DNA from: UBA1181 sp963631545
GTDB lineage: Bacteria; Bacteroidota; Bacteroidia; Bacteroidales; Paludibacteraceae
Direction of reading: 5' to 3'
Assembly: GCA_963631545.1 (NCBI GenBank)
Contig: CAVGRN010000007.1
Coordinates: 1 to 64,000, forward strand
Length of the DNA stretch: 64,000 nt
How positions within the stretch are numbered: position 1 is the stretch's first letter; each line of letters begins with the position of its first letter. The position numbers and the translations under genes are program-made. The notes under the pieces are model-generated. The model did no database searches and was not told the DNA's origin. It was given only the letters and a program-made list of their open reading frames with translations. Below are positions 7,966-18,372 of the stretch, piece after piece.

Positions 7966-9963
7966 TTAGTATGGATAAGAGCCGTTTTTCACATCATCCA
8001 CTCTATTCTGAACGCCAGACAAATAAGCCTTAGCAGAAGAAGGAATTGGCAAATACCATCTGTTTTTGTCAATAAATGTCTGCGTGAAGACCTCTACCTC
8101 GCTATCACCCACAGTATAGTTCTCAGCAGGATGATCCGCTTTCAACTTTGCATTACACTTGTTAACCAAAGCCAAACGAGCATAACCCGTCTCGTTCTGG
8201 AAGCGAGCGTCCCCCTCTGGGATTTCAGGTGAGTTGGTAAATGAGCAACCACGGTCAATTTGCCACAAGTAGCTCTCTGCAGCCTTAGGATTGCGGTAGT
8301 AGAAACGCTTCAAATCCAACCAGCCGGAACCCTCCATAGCGAACTCCTTACGGCGTTGTTGCAAGAAGTCATTACGAACTTCCCCGTGGAACATAGAGCA
8401 ATTGTCTGGCGATACGCTAACGGTCTCGCTCTTGCTGCCACCCGCACCATCTGAAACGGTAACCGTGAAGGAGAACGTCTCATGAACAGGGTGCTTCCCT
8501 GAGAGATCTTGGAAGTATCTCACCGAGTCGGCCAACGAAAGCGTAGGAGCGTCGTGTGCAGCAAGTACCGCATTGATGTCATCCAAAGAAGATTGTGGAA
8601 GAGGAGCGTTAACATCGTCGCTTGCCTGCATAGCCAAAACCTCTGCGCGCATCATATAAATGTCAGAAAGACGAATGATGTCCTGACGGCGGTTGATAGA
8701 CATACCCGAACTGTGGGTTGACGTACCATCCACACCCCAAACATACTTCTTGATGTTGTTCAGCAAGTGCTGACCCTGCGCCAAGAAATCTTTACCACTT
8801 TGACCAATTACAGAAGCGTCTGCCTTATGTTTAGCAGTGTAATCGCTACCATACCAAGCCTGAGTTCCGTCAACAGTAGTGTAACCATTTCCGGCACCCT
8901 TACCAACGAAGAAGCAAAGTTCTTTCTTACGGGCATCGTTATCGGCAAACGAGTTGTAAAGAGTATAAGTAATACCCTTACCAGAACCCCAACCTGAGCC
9001 TGGACTCCAATCAGAGCTTGGTGCCATCTGTGCTTGGTAAGCAGAACCCTCACCATAAGATCCCATTCTCCAGTAGAGGGCTAAGATCGTCTCGTCTGTT
9101 GGAGCGAGTCTGTTCTCGGCAGCAAAGATTTTGCTGTGCTTCTCCAAAGCGTAAACCTTAGAGTCGATGATCTCATCCAACAAAGTCTTAGCGTTACCGA
9201 GAAGCTCCGCAGAGTTTGGACAAACGTAAGGGAAAGTCAAGCCTGGGGTAGCCTCCTTACAAGAAGCCATCGTCAAGTACAACTTAGCCAAAAGCGCACC
9301 GGCAGAGTATTTGGAAGCACGCCACGTCTCTGTTGGTCTTTCAGGGAGATGCTCGTAAGCATATTGGAGGTCTTGGCGGACAGCCTCGTAAACCGTTTCT
9401 CTCGACATACAAGGGAGAACGATGTTGTTAGACATATCCGTTTCAGTATTCCAAACAACAGGCACCTCGCCGAAATACTCGGTAGCAAGGAAGTGTGCGT
9501 AACCTCTGAAGAGTCTACCCTCTGCGAGGACACCCTCCAAATCGGCACGCGTCATACCCTCAGGAATATTGTTTTCAGACAACATAGTGTTGATTGTACC
9601 CACCATAGAGTTACAGTGAGCGATGACACCACTATACAAAGAAGTGTAACCCTCTTTCAAAATGGTGTTATCATCACCAATGGAAAGGCAGAACAACGCA
9701 CCCTCCTGGTCGTTCACATTGAACAAGATACCAGAAATACCCTCGTTGACACACCAAGAGAACTTACTCTCGTACTGGAACCACTTATAACCTCCGTAAA
9801 GTGGGTTAGAGAGAGCCTCACATGCCGATTTACTTTTCAATGAAGTCGGAGAGTATTGATCGTAAACATCGACATCCAAAAAATCCTTGCACGAAGTAGC
9901 CATCAAAAGGGAGGCGGTTGCTCCGACCAACAAAGACTTATATTTTAAAGAACTGAATTTCAT
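7966..9963 (-). CDS. SusD/RagB family nutrient-binding outer membrane lipoprotein
   Basis: SusD proteins form the hinged lid over a SusC transporter and deliver glycans or peptides to it. The signal peptide ends ATSC with lipidated Cys25, followed by KDFLD, which is typical of surface-exposed SusD lipoproteins. Helical tetratricopeptide-like segments (for example FRGYAHFLATEYFGEVPVV at about 160-178) and the conserved C-terminal block ending WYLPIPSSAK are present. At 665 residues it is longer than most SusD proteins (about 500-600), with added sequence in the second half. It sits between SusC (28 bases upstream) and the glycan-binding lipoprotein (28 bases downstream) in one operon. Confidence 0.96.
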   Translation of the reverse strand: MKFSSLKYKSLLVGATASLLMATSCKDFLDVDVYDQYSPTSLKSKSACEALSNPLYGGYKWFQYESKFSWCVNEGISGILFNVNDQEGALFCLSIGDDNTILKEGYTSLYSGVIAHCNSMVGTINTMLSENNIPEGMTRADLEGVLAEGRLFRGYAHFLATEYFGEVPVVWNTETDMSNNIVLPCMSRETVYEAVRQDLQYAYEHLPERPTETWRASKYSAGALLAKLYLTMASCKEATPGLTFPYVCPNSAELLGNAKTLLDEIIDSKVYALEKHSKIFAAENRLAPTDETILALYWRMGSYGEGSAYQAQMAPSSDWSPGSGWGSGKGITYTLYNSFADNDARKKELCFFVGKGAGNGYTTVDGTQAWYGSDYTAKHKADASVIGQSGKDFLAQGQHLLNNIKKYVWGVDGTSTHSSGMSINRRQDIIRLSDIYMMRAEVLAMQASDDVNAPLPQSSLDDINAVLAAHDAPTLSLADSVRYFQDLSGKHPVHETFSFTVTVSDGAGGSKSETVSVSPDNCSMFHGEVRNDFLQQRRKEFAMEGSGWLDLKRFYYRNPKAAESYLWQIDRGCSFTNSPEIPEGDARFQNETGYARLALVNKCNAKLKADHPAENYTVGDSEVEVFTQTFIDKNRWYLPIPSSAKAYLSGVQNRVDDVKNGSYPY

Positions 9964-9991
9964 ATTATATATATAATGTATTTGACAAATA

Positions 9992-12900
9992 TTAGAAATC
10001 GAAGTTCAAACCAAGCACAAACTGACGTGGCAATGGGTAACCACCGACGTCGATACCTTGACGGATCGCGCTGCTGTTAGACACTTCTGGGTTCATACCA
10101 GAATAACCAGTGAAGGTTGCAACGTTTTGTACGTTGAATGAAACCTTGAAATTGCTCAAATGCATCTTGTCCGTATAACGTTTTGGCAAAGTGTATGAGA
10201 GACCAACCGTCTGGATGCGCAAGTAAGATGCGTCCTCTACATAACGGTCTGACACTGTGTTAGCGTCATCCTTACCATTTGCGGTTGAGTTTGGACGAGG
10301 CATGTTAGTGTTAGAGTTCTCAACATATTTTGTTCCATCCTCGTTGGTGACAACGCGAGCGAAATCCAAAACAGTTGCCAATTGGTTCGTGTTCGAACGG
10401 TCCATACCTTCCAACTTAGCGCGAAGCAAGTTGTAGACATCGTTTCCGTAAGAACCTGCGATGAAGATATTGAATGACCAAGGACCCCAAGACAAGGTAT
10501 TGTTCATACCGAAAGTGAAGTCTGGGTTAGGGTCGCCGATGAATGTCTTATCGTTCTCATCAATCTTACCATCTGAGTTGATATCAACATAGTTAACATC
10601 ACCCACATCAGTACCATCAAAACGAGAAACCTTGTTCAGTTGCTCAGTGTTTTGGATGATACCATCCGTCTTGTAGCCATAGAACAAACCTGGAGCGTGT
10701 CCGACCATTGACTTACAATAGGTCTTCGTTGCTGACTTGAAGTACTGGTCGCCATTCAAAGAAGTTGAGTCTGTTTGCAACTCCAACACCTCGTTACGAA
10801 CCAAAGAGAGGTTCAAGTCGGTAGTCCACATAAACTTGTTGTCGCCCAATTGCTTATCAATGTTCACAGTGGTCAAAGTAACATCAAAACCAGTGTTCTT
10901 CATAGAACCTGCGTTGATATCTGGCACTGTAGTGTAAAGGTAAGTATCAGACGTAGAAGCCAAAGTAGCACCTGGCTCTGCTGTGATGATCAAGTCGTTA
11001 TTACGCTTGTAGAACGCATCGAAGGTCAATGAGAGGCGATCGCGCAAGAAGCTAATATCAACACCGGCGTTCACCTGCCAGTTGGTCTCCCAAATCAAAC
11101 TACTGTTCAACCAAGTACCATAGGTCAAACCTGGACCGTACAATCCACGGAGAGAAGAGTAATAAGGACGGTAACCCATATTAGAGCCTGCGTTACCTGT
11201 TTGTCCGTAACCAGCACGAACCTTCAATGAAGAAATGGCCTTACGCACATCCTCGTTGTTCTTGATGAACGACTCTTGGTCGGCACGCCAAGCCAATGCG
11301 AATGATGGGAAGAAGCCCCATCTGTTGTCCTCTGCCAAAGTAGAAGAACCATCGAAACGACCCGTTGCAGTGATCAAGTATCTCTCATCATAGTTATAGT
11401 TCAAACGAGCGAAGACTGACATCATCGCTTGCGCACCCTTGTAACCGCCGATATCCTGAACATCACCAAGGCTGGTGTTCTGATACTCTTTGTCAATGAA
11501 TTGGAGGTCGTCCAAGTAGTTGGATTTGGTCATATCATTACCGCTCCAAGTGGCTTTCCATGCCTCGTAACCCAACATTGCGCCGAAACGATGTCTCTTA
11601 GAAGCACCAAGTTGAGTTCCATAGTTCAAAGTTGAAGAGTAACGCCAGTACATATTGTCGCGCTCGATGAACTCCTGCGTGTTACCTGCGTTAGCCTGAG
11701 AAGGAGTAAACTGGTTCTCCTCTGCGCTGGTATAGTCGATACCAAATTCGTTACGCCAAGAGAGGTCTTTTGTGAAGTCGATATTAGCGAACACACTTCC
11801 CAAAACGTTGTTCTTCTTAACGTAGATTGGAGAATAATTTGCGTCGCGGACTGGGTTCGTCTTGATTTCAGACGATTCAGAACCCAACTCAGTGTAAGTT
11901 CCGTCAAAATCAGTAGGAGCAGTTGATGGCTTAGAAATCAATGATTGAACATAGATTGCCTCATCCGTAGCACCACCAACACCGATACCACCGAGTGAGT
12001 TATCATCTGACAACTCAAAACCCTTCTGCTTAGTTTGAGTGATGTGGGTGTAAGCCAAGCTCAAACCAGTGCGCAACCACTTCTTAGTTTGGTTCTCCAC
12101 GTTCATACGACCGTTGAAACGTTGGAAGTCTGTGTTGATGATAACACCATTCTGGTTCATATAACCCAAAGAGAACGCGAACTGAGTTTCCTTATTACCA
12201 CCCGTTACAGATACCTGGTGGCTGTGGCTGACAGCAGTACGGAAAATCTCGTCTTGCCAGTCGGTACCCTTTCCACCTACCAAAGCGGCAGCCTTCAATT
12301 CAGCGTCAGCCGATGAAACCTTGAAAGCGGACATTACCAATGGATCTGTGTAGAAAGAAGAATACTCTTGCAAGTCCATCAAATCCAATTTCTCTGAAAC
12401 GGAAGAAACGGAGAATGTACCAGAGTAAGCGACCTTAGCCTGAGAGTCTCCACCCTTCTTCGTGGTGATCATGATGACACCGTTGGCAGCACGCGAACCA
12501 TAGATTGCGGTTGCAGAAGCATCCTTCAAAACCTCCATAGACACGATGTCTGCAGGGTTGATAGAAGCCAATGGGTTAGAACCCGCACTTTGCTTACCAC
12601 CACCGATTGGCATACCGTCCACAACGTAGAGAGGGGAAGTGTTACCAGTCAAAGTAGACGTACCACGGATACGGACAGATGACTCAGCACCTGGCTGACC
12701 AGAAGAGGCTGACACCTGCACACCTGATACACGACCTTGCAAAGCCTGATCAACAGAAACGGTAGCAGCCTTAACGTCCTCTGCCTTGATTGAAGACAAA
12801 GAACCGGTCAAGTCGCTCTTACGCATCTTACCGTAACCAACCTCTACTACGACTTCCTCCATCATCTGTGCGTCCTCCTCCATAGAGATATTCAGCACAC

Positions 12901-13156
12901 TTGGAGTTTTTGAAGTAACCTTGATGATCTTCGTGGTGTATCCCATAAAAGAGACCTCCAACACATCACCATTCTCGACAGAAATCGAATAATTTCCATC
13001 CATATCCGTAGGAACACCTTTCGTCGTTCCTTGGATGACCACGCTCGCACTTGGAAGGGCTCCTCCTGAGTCCGTCACCTTTCCCTTGATTGTCCTTGCT
13101 GACATCAAGAAGAAACAAGCGAAGAGCATTGCGAAAGACAACAAAAATCTTCTCAT
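9992..13156 (-). CDS. SusC/RagA family TonB-dependent outer membrane transporter
   Basis: This is an outer membrane barrel that imports oligosaccharides or peptides using TonB energy. It has a signal peptide (residues 1-21), a carboxypeptidase-regulatory-like beta domain (about 22-92, with GKVTDSGGALPSASVVI), a TonB-box region (about 93-110), a plug domain (from about 115, with the SusC signature VSGVQVSASSGQPG and the repeated RIRGTSTL type of motif) and a long barrel ending in the aromatic FVLGLNFDF. The length of 1054 residues is normal. It starts a three-gene operon with SusD and the surface glycan-binding lipoprotein. No anti-sigma-binding signalling extension or hybrid two-component gene is seen beside it. 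Confidence 0.97.
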   Translation of the reverse strand: MRRFLLSFAMLFACFFLMSARTIKGKVTDSGGALPSASVVIQGTTKGVPTDMDGNYSISVENGDVLEVSFMGYTTKIIKVTSKTPSVLNISMEEDAQMMEEVVVEVGYGKMRKSDLTGSLSSIKAEDVKAATVSVDQALQGRVSGVQVSASSGQPGAESSVRIRGTSTLTGNTSPLYVVDGMPIGGGKQSAGSNPLASINPADIVSMEVLKDASATAIYGSRAANGVIMITTKKGGDSQAKVAYSGTFSVSSVSEKLDLMDLQEYSSFYTDPLVMSAFKVSSADAELKAAALVGGKGTDWQDEIFRTAVSHSHQVSVTGGNKETQFAFSLGYMNQNGVIINTDFQRFNGRMNVENQTKKWLRTGLSLAYTHITQTKQKGFELSDDNSLGGIGVGGATDEAIYVQSLISKPSTAPTDFDGTYTELGSESSEIKTNPVRDANYSPIYVKKNNVLGSVFANIDFTKDLSWRNEFGIDYTSAEENQFTPSQANAGNTQEFIERDNMYWRYSSTLNYGTQLGASKRHRFGAMLGYEAWKATWSGNDMTKSNYLDDLQFIDKEYQNTSLGDVQDIGGYKGAQAMMSVFARLNYNYDERYLITATGRFDGSSTLAEDNRWGFFPSFALAWRADQESFIKNNEDVRKAISSLKVRAGYGQTGNAGSNMGYRPYYSSLRGLYGPGLTYGTWLNSSLIWETNWQVNAGVDISFLRDRLSLTFDAFYKRNNDLIITAEPGATLASTSDTYLYTTVPDINAGSMKNTGFDVTLTTVNIDKQLGDNKFMWTTDLNLSLVRNEVLELQTDSTSLNGDQYFKSATKTYCKSMVGHAPGLFYGYKTDGIIQNTEQLNKVSRFDGTDVGDVNYVDINSDGKIDENDKTFIGDPNPDFTFGMNNTLSWGPWSFNIFIAGSYGNDVYNLLRAKLEGMDRSNTNQLATVLDFARVVTNEDGTKYVENSNTNMPRPNSTANGKDDANTVSDRYVEDASYLRIQTVGLSYTLPKRYTDKMHLSNFKVSFNVQNVATFTGYSGMNPEVSNSSAIRQGIDVGGYPLPRQFVLGLNFDF

Positions 13157-13226
13157 TTTTTTGACTATAATATTACTGATTCAAAATTTCCCTTTTTTGA
13201 ACAAACACAAAAATTCAGAAAACGCA

Positions 13227-13234
13227 CAAATGTA
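13227..13234 (-). promoter_or_regulatory. -7 box of the SusCD operon
   Basis: Minus-strand TACATTTG matches TAnnTTTG and lies 70 bases before the susC start codon, implying a leader of about 60 bases. No clear -33 TTTG is visible at the usual distance. Confidence 0.6.
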
Positions 13235-13310
13235 ACTTAAAAAAAGTAAATAAGGGACTTTTTTTCCTAAAAATATTGAACAACGATGTTCTTATCATCA
13301 CCATAAGGAG

Positions 13311-13341
13311 CAAAAAAAAAGGGGGAGCATTCGCCCTCCCT
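13311..13341 (-). terminator. Terminator of the B-repeat protein gene
   Basis: On the minus strand, GGGAGGGC and GCTCCCCC pair around the loop GAAT and are followed by nine or more T. The hairpin lies 22-52 bases past the stop of the B-repeat gene. Confidence 0.85.
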
Positions 13342-13362
13342 TTCTCTTTTCATCGTAATCCG

Positions 13363-16300
13363 TTACTTCACAATCACTTTCACCTCCTGCTGAATGGCGC
13401 GCACAATATATGAGCCGTACTTGTGAATAGGAATCTGGCGGCTCTTGCCACGATAAACCATTCTTCCCAACACATCAAGGACGATGACATCGGCAGCTTT
13501 CGGTATTCCCGAAACATAAAGCATTCCATCTTCTGAATAGGCAATCAATGTACCAGTAGGTCTGAATTTCGCATTGAATGTCAAGTCTTTAGCTGGCATT
13601 GAAGCTGGCACGCTGCGATCCCACCCAGTGAACACATAACCGCATTTCACTAATTTCTTCGGCAACGCCAGAGAATCGCCATAGGTAACCTTCATACTGC
13701 GAAGCAACGCTCCGTCCATCATTACGGAAACATTGTATTGCTTTGCTTCCCACATAGCGTTTACCTTCACATCATTGTCTGGCATCACTGCCGGGATCTC
13801 AGCACTCCAACCCACGAAGGCGAAACCTTTACGCGTTGGGTCGGCAGGAATCTGAATAGAGTCGCCATACGAGTAACTTACGGAAATGGTTTTCTTGCTG
13901 GTAACGTAGGTAAAGTTGTGGGTGTTGATGCGCCACTGGCTTTCTACCGTAATGTCGGATGCTGGCATAGTTGCTGGCAGATTATCGCTCCATCCCGCAA
14001 ACGTATATCCCTCCTTGTCGCCGATAGAAATTGCTTCGATGGATTCGCCGAAAGGAACGAGGTTGCTTTCCACCGTATCACCATCCGAAAGGAAAGTCAG
14101 CCGATACGAGTTAGTACTCCACAAGGCATTGACCACAACATTCGAATCCGGCATCACAGACGGCAATTCACCGCTCCACCCCACGAATGTGTGCCCCTCT
14201 TTGGATGGATCCTCCGGGGTTTCTACAATCTCACCGTAAGCGTAGCGTTTTTCACGCTGCACCTCGTCAACGATAGTGGTGAAAGTAAACGTATCGACAA
14301 CAAATTGCGCCTCGATGGTAACGTCGGCGGCTGGCATTGTTGCCGGCACTTCGGCAGACCACCCGACGAACGTGAAACCCTTCTTCTCTGGATTCTCGAG
14401 AGCCTCGATTTCCGCCTCGTATTCGTATACAGTGGCAGTAGTATCATCTTCCACAATCACATACAGGTTATACTCGTTGATCTGCCATTGGGCAGTCAAT
14501 GTCACATTAGAATCTGGCATAATCGATGGATATTCTGCGTCCCAACCAATAAAAGTGTAGCCTGTTTTTGACAATTCAACCTGCTTGGTGATTTCTTCGC
14601 CATAGCGGTAGTTCAATATTGTGTCAATTTCCTGCTCGGAAGATTTCACGATAAGTTGGTAACTGTTGGCAGAGAACAGGGCCGACACGGTAACATCGTG
14701 AGCTGGCATAGTGGTTGGCAAATCTTCGCTCCAAGCCAAGAATGTCTTTCCGGCAACGCCTGGCTTCGGAATTTCCGAAATCTCTGCCTCGTACAGGAAT
14801 TTGTGAGGGAAGGTATCATCCTCCACAACAATGTAAAGTGTGTATGACAATCTCGTCCAAAGTGCCTCGGTCTCAACGTTTTCTGCTGGCATCGTGTCGG
14901 GAATGGCAACGCTCCACCCTGCGAATTCATGTCCCTCTTTTGTAGGCGACTCTGGTTGCTCAATAGCCTCCCCATAGGAATATTTGGAAGTTTCGACCTC
15001 ATCATCCACCCTAACGGTCAACTCGTAGGTATTGACCACAAAAGTGGCGATGTATGTCAAGTTTTTAGCTGGCATCTTAGAGGCGACCTCCGCATTCCAT
15101 CCATCAAACGTGTAACCTTTCTTGACTGGATCTGCTATCTTATTGATTTCCGCCTCAAAATCGTATGCAACCACCGTCGTATCAGTCTCTACCACCCACG
15201 AAACCGTGAACTGGCGCACCTTCCACTTCGCCACGATTGTATCGTCGGCGGCTGGCATAACAGATGGCACGGATTTGCTCCAACCCTCAAACGTGTATCC
15301 CGTTTTCTCTGGTATCGTCAATTCATCTACTGACGCACCGAATTGGTATTTCTTCACCGCGGTGTCGCCTTCATTTGCCACAATCACAAGGCGGTAGGTA
15401 TTGGCGCGCCACTCGGCTTCAACATAGAAATCCTTAGCCGGCATAACTTCCGGAATATTTCCACTCCAACCGATAAATGTGTAACCCACCTTCTCGGGAG
15501 CGGTCGGTGCGACAACCTCATCGCCGTAAGCGTATGTCTGCGAAATAGTGTCGCCCTCCTCCACCACAAAATATGCGGTGTAGTTGTTGCGTGTCCACTG
15601 CGCCTCAATGACAATATCCTTGGCTGGCATAACAACCGGAATTTCGCCCTTCCATCCGCTGAATGTGTGTCCCTCCTTCTCAGGATCTGCTGGAATGGAT
15701 ATTGTATCTTGATATGAATAGACAGTGGTGTCCGAAACGCCGTCAATCTTTGTAACAAAATTGTATCGAAGTAACTGCATATTGGCGATGAGCAGCACAT
15801 TCTGCCCTGGCATATTCGCAGGTACGGCGGCAGACCATCCTTGGAATGCGTAACCCTCCACTTCGGGATCCGACAGTTGGACTGCCTCGCCATACTGGTA
15901 CTGATATTCCTCGGGGTGGCAGTTGACGAGCGTGGTCAATGTGTACGTTCCGATACTCCAAACGGCGGAAACCTCAAAATCTTCATCTGGCATAGTAGAT
16001 GGCACTGGCTTGCTCCACGCCACGAAGTTGTACCCTTCCTTCTCTGGTGTTTCCAACGCCGGCAAAACATCGCCATACTCATAGTAGGTTGTATCATTTT
16101 TCGTTACATCGTCTGGGTCGTTAACAACAATGAACGAATAGGCGTTAGCCGACCAGCGAGCAGAGAGTGTTACCGCATTGGCAGGCATTGTAGTCGGTTT
16201 ACCATCGCCCCAGCCAAGAAATTGGAAGCCCTTCCGTTGAGGGTCAGGCACGTTTTTATAATCAATTTCACTGCCGTAAGCAACATCCATCACCAAGAAA

Positions 16301-18252
16301 GTTGAGTCTTCGCTAAACTTGAATGTGAGTTTATACTTGTTTTCTTTCCACTGCGAAATGAAAGTCTTATTCTCGGACGGCATCTTCTCGGGGATATCCT
16401 CGTTCCAACCAGTGAAAGTGTATCCCACCAGTTGAGGGTCAGTCACTTTGACGATCGTTGCATCGCAATAATAGTACATGGTGTCGTTGAACGACATATC
16501 ATCCGGATTATTCACCCAAACCACGCGAAACTTCTTCGGTGTGAACCGAGCGTTGAGGACAATGTCTTTGTCTGGCATCGTAGCAGGGATTTCACCATCC
16601 CAACCATCAAAAGTGGCGCATTTATCCTCAGGATCCTTGTATCGCAATGACACCTTTTCGTTCCAGTTATACGATTGAGAAACGAGGGTATCCTCGTTCA
16701 CCAACAATGCGATGGTGTGTGTATTAACTTTCCACAAAGCCTTGATTGTCAAATTATTGGCAGGCATATTGGTAGGCTTCTCCACATTCCAACCTTGGAA
16801 AGTGTAACCCTCGCGACGTGCGGGATCGTCCAACTCGGGGAGTTCCGCGTTATACTCCATTACGCTCACAGTCGAGTCTGCATCCGTTGTGTAGACTACA
16901 TAACGGTATGTTTGTATTTTCCACTGCGCTGTAGCCACGACATCTTCGGCTGGCATAGTCTGGGGCAAAGCAGGGTCCCAACCCTCGAAGTCGTAACCAA
17001 CGTGGGACAAATCCCTCACAGAGATTTCATCTAAATAATTGTAAACAATCGTATCGTTTTGAGGTGTGAAATCCAACCCTTTGGTTAGTATCACTTTGAA
17101 TTTGGCAGGCGACCATTTAGCCCTAATGGTAAGATCGTTGAGCGGCATTGAGGTTGGCACGTTCACATCCCAACCCTCGAACACATAGCCCGTGCGGGTT
17201 GGCTCTGGCACAGAGATTGGATCGTCATAATGCTTCACCTCCACTGTTGAGTCCTCATCCGTCGTATAAACCACGAATCGATACTCGTTGTGCAACCACT
17301 GTGCCGTGTAGGTATTGCCATTGATAGCATCCGAAGCCACCTCCGGCAGTTCAGGCGACCAACCTTGGAAGGTATAACCTTTTTGAGCAGGGTCTTCAAT
17401 CTTAACCTCCGATCCACAATCAAAAGTCTTTGCATAATCTGCAACCGTAACGCCTAAATCAGCATTAGCGACCTTTAGGTTGATGGTTTCCTTATTGATA
17501 GTATTATTACCAACAAGTAACAAATTACTTTCTGGCATTGTTTCAGGAATCTCTTGATTCCACACCACTGTATAACAGTTTTTCTTCTCGACATCAATAC
17601 CAATTGGGTCGTATGGTCTTACCTTTTCATTTTTTATCTCGACGCCATCCAAAATTGCCTGCAAATTATAGTATTTTGCTGTAATACGTATGTTTTTGAA
17701 CCAAGCACGCAGATTTCCTACATATGAAAGCCGAACAACGCGGGTCGTATTTTTCAATTTCACATCAAAATAATGATCACCACACTGTGTTGAACAAGTA
17801 CTATCCAATGTTGTTACAGACCATGAATTGCCATCACGACTTTGAGCAACTCTCCACACCTGAGGCTTATATTCAATTAAACTAATCTTAGGCCCCGTAG
17901 ATGTTGACTGACTTGATCCTGTGAAATATAAAGAGTCAGGGACATTTTTGAAATATATATACACAAATTTTTCACCCCAATTCCAACCACCATATCCTAA
18001 GTTGATGCTCGCATCTCCCACCTGTATTCCACCCTCATCGCTATTCCAATAAGGTTTATCAGTTTTATCATCGCTCTTTGCGTATGCAGTCGTAATGATA
18101 CTTTTATCATTAAACGTTGCCTCCGTCACATTCAACGGCAGTTCCGCCTGCGGAAACGCCACAATAGGGAAAATCAACAAGCAACACGCCACCAGCAACT
18201 TAGCGATGGCGAAAAATTTGTCCGACAAGGTTGAAAGTATATTATTCTGCAT
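13363..18252 (-). CDS. Giant secreted protein with 21 InlB-type B repeats and a T9SS-like tail
   Basis: The predicted protein has 1629 residues. A signal peptide (hydrophobic segment around residues 18-34, ending VAFPQ) is followed by about 200 residues that I do not recognise. A long array of InlB B repeats (Listeria-Bacteroides repeat family) runs from about residue 270 to 1565. Each unit of about 62 residues carries YTFxGW, then P-x-x-MPA, then an aromatic at the unit end. I count 21 units, with a more degenerate copy before the first. The last 65 residues (LYVSGIP, LDVLGRMVYRGK, YIVRAIQ) resemble T9SS type A sorting tails, so export to the cell surface is likely. Such repeats serve as spacers or adhesive stalks in other proteins; the ligand is unknown. 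I prefer the ATG at 18252; another lies at 18282. Confidence 0.88.
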   Translation of the reverse strand: MQNNILSTLSDKFFAIAKLLVACCLLIFPIVAFPQAELPLNVTEATFNDKSIITTAYAKSDDKTDKPYWNSDEGGIQVGDASINLGYGGWNWGEKFVYIYFKNVPDSLYFTGSSQSTSTGPKISLIEYKPQVWRVAQSRDGNSWSVTTLDSTCSTQCGDHYFDVKLKNTTRVVRLSYVGNLRAWFKNIRITAKYYNLQAILDGVEIKNEKVRPYDPIGIDVEKKNCYTVVWNQEIPETMPESNLLLVGNNTINKETINLKVANADLGVTVADYAKTFDCGSEVKIEDPAQKGYTFQGWSPELPEVASDAINGNTYTAQWLHNEYRFVVYTTDEDSTVEVKHYDDPISVPEPTRTGYVFEGWDVNVPTSMPLNDLTIRAKWSPAKFKVILTKGLDFTPQNDTIVYNYLDEISVRDLSHVGYDFEGWDPALPQTMPAEDVVATAQWKIQTYRYVVYTTDADSTVSVMEYNAELPELDDPARREGYTFQGWNVEKPTNMPANNLTIKALWKVNTHTIALLVNEDTLVSQSYNWNEKVSLRYKDPEDKCATFDGWDGEIPATMPDKDIVLNARFTPKKFRVVWVNNPDDMSFNDTMYYYCDATIVKVTDPQLVGYTFTGWNEDIPEKMPSENKTFISQWKENKYKLTFKFSEDSTFLVMDVAYGSEIDYKNVPDPQRKGFQFLGWGDGKPTTMPANAVTLSARWSANAYSFIVVNDPDDVTKNDTTYYEYGDVLPALETPEKEGYNFVAWSKPVPSTMPDEDFEVSAVWSIGTYTLTTLVNCHPEEYQYQYGEAVQLSDPEVEGYAFQGWSAAVPANMPGQNVLLIANMQLLRYNFVTKIDGVSDTTVYSYQDTISIPADPEKEGHTFSGWKGEIPVVMPAKDIVIEAQWTRNNYTAYFVVEEGDTISQTYAYGDEVVAPTAPEKVGYTFIGWSGNIPEVMPAKDFYVEAEWRANTYRLVIVANEGDTAVKKYQFGASVDELTIPEKTGYTFEGWSKSVPSVMPAADDTIVAKWKVRQFTVSWVVETDTTVVAYDFEAEINKIADPVKKGYTFDGWNAEVASKMPAKNLTYIATFVVNTYELTVRVDDEVETSKYSYGEAIEQPESPTKEGHEFAGWSVAIPDTMPAENVETEALWTRLSYTLYIVVEDDTFPHKFLYEAEISEIPKPGVAGKTFLAWSEDLPTTMPAHDVTVSALFSANSYQLIVKSSEQEIDTILNYRYGEEITKQVELSKTGYTFIGWDAEYPSIMPDSNVTLTAQWQINEYNLYVIVEDDTTATVYEYEAEIEALENPEKKGFTFVGWSAEVPATMPAADVTIEAQFVVDTFTFTTIVDEVQREKRYAYGEIVETPEDPSKEGHTFVGWSGELPSVMPDSNVVVNALWSTNSYRLTFLSDGDTVESNLVPFGESIEAISIGDKEGYTFAGWSDNLPATMPASDITVESQWRINTHNFTYVTSKKTISVSYSYGDSIQIPADPTRKGFAFVGWSAEIPAVMPDNDVKVNAMWEAKQYNVSVMMDGALLRSMKVTYGDSLALPKKLVKCGYVFTGWDRSVPASMPAKDLTFNAKFRPTGTLIAYSEDGMLYVSGIPKAADVIVLDVLGRMVYRGKSRQIPIHKYGSYIVRAIQQEVKVIVK
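13560..17440 (-). repeat. Array of 21 diverged 62-residue B repeats
   Basis: The coding sequence holds 21 tandem units of about 185 bases, recognisable by the coded YxFxGW ... PxxMPA pattern. The copies are well diverged in DNA sequence, so the array is old or kept diverse rather than freshly expanded. Units are in phase with the reading frame. Confidence 0.85.
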
Positions 18253-18279
18253 AAGATTCGAATTAAGCACAATCGGGTG

Positions 18280-18287
18280 CAAAGTTA
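18280..18287 (-). promoter_or_regulatory. -7 box of the B-repeat protein gene
   Basis: Minus-strand TAACTTTG matches TAnnTTTG and lies 27 bases upstream of the chosen ATG at 18252. It would place the transcription start close to 18273. This supports the 18252 start, because the ATG at 18282 falls inside the box. Confidence 0.65.
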
Positions 18288-18372
18288 CTACTTTTTCAGA
18301 AACATTAACATCTCAATGTTGAATAATCAACAAACGAAGTCGCTTTGAGCGATGAAGTTGGGGGAAATATCG

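Noticed and set aside
13738..14571. Long plus-strand frame opposite the B-repeat array
   Set aside because: Its apparent repeats mirror those of the real gene, and it carries no motif of its own.
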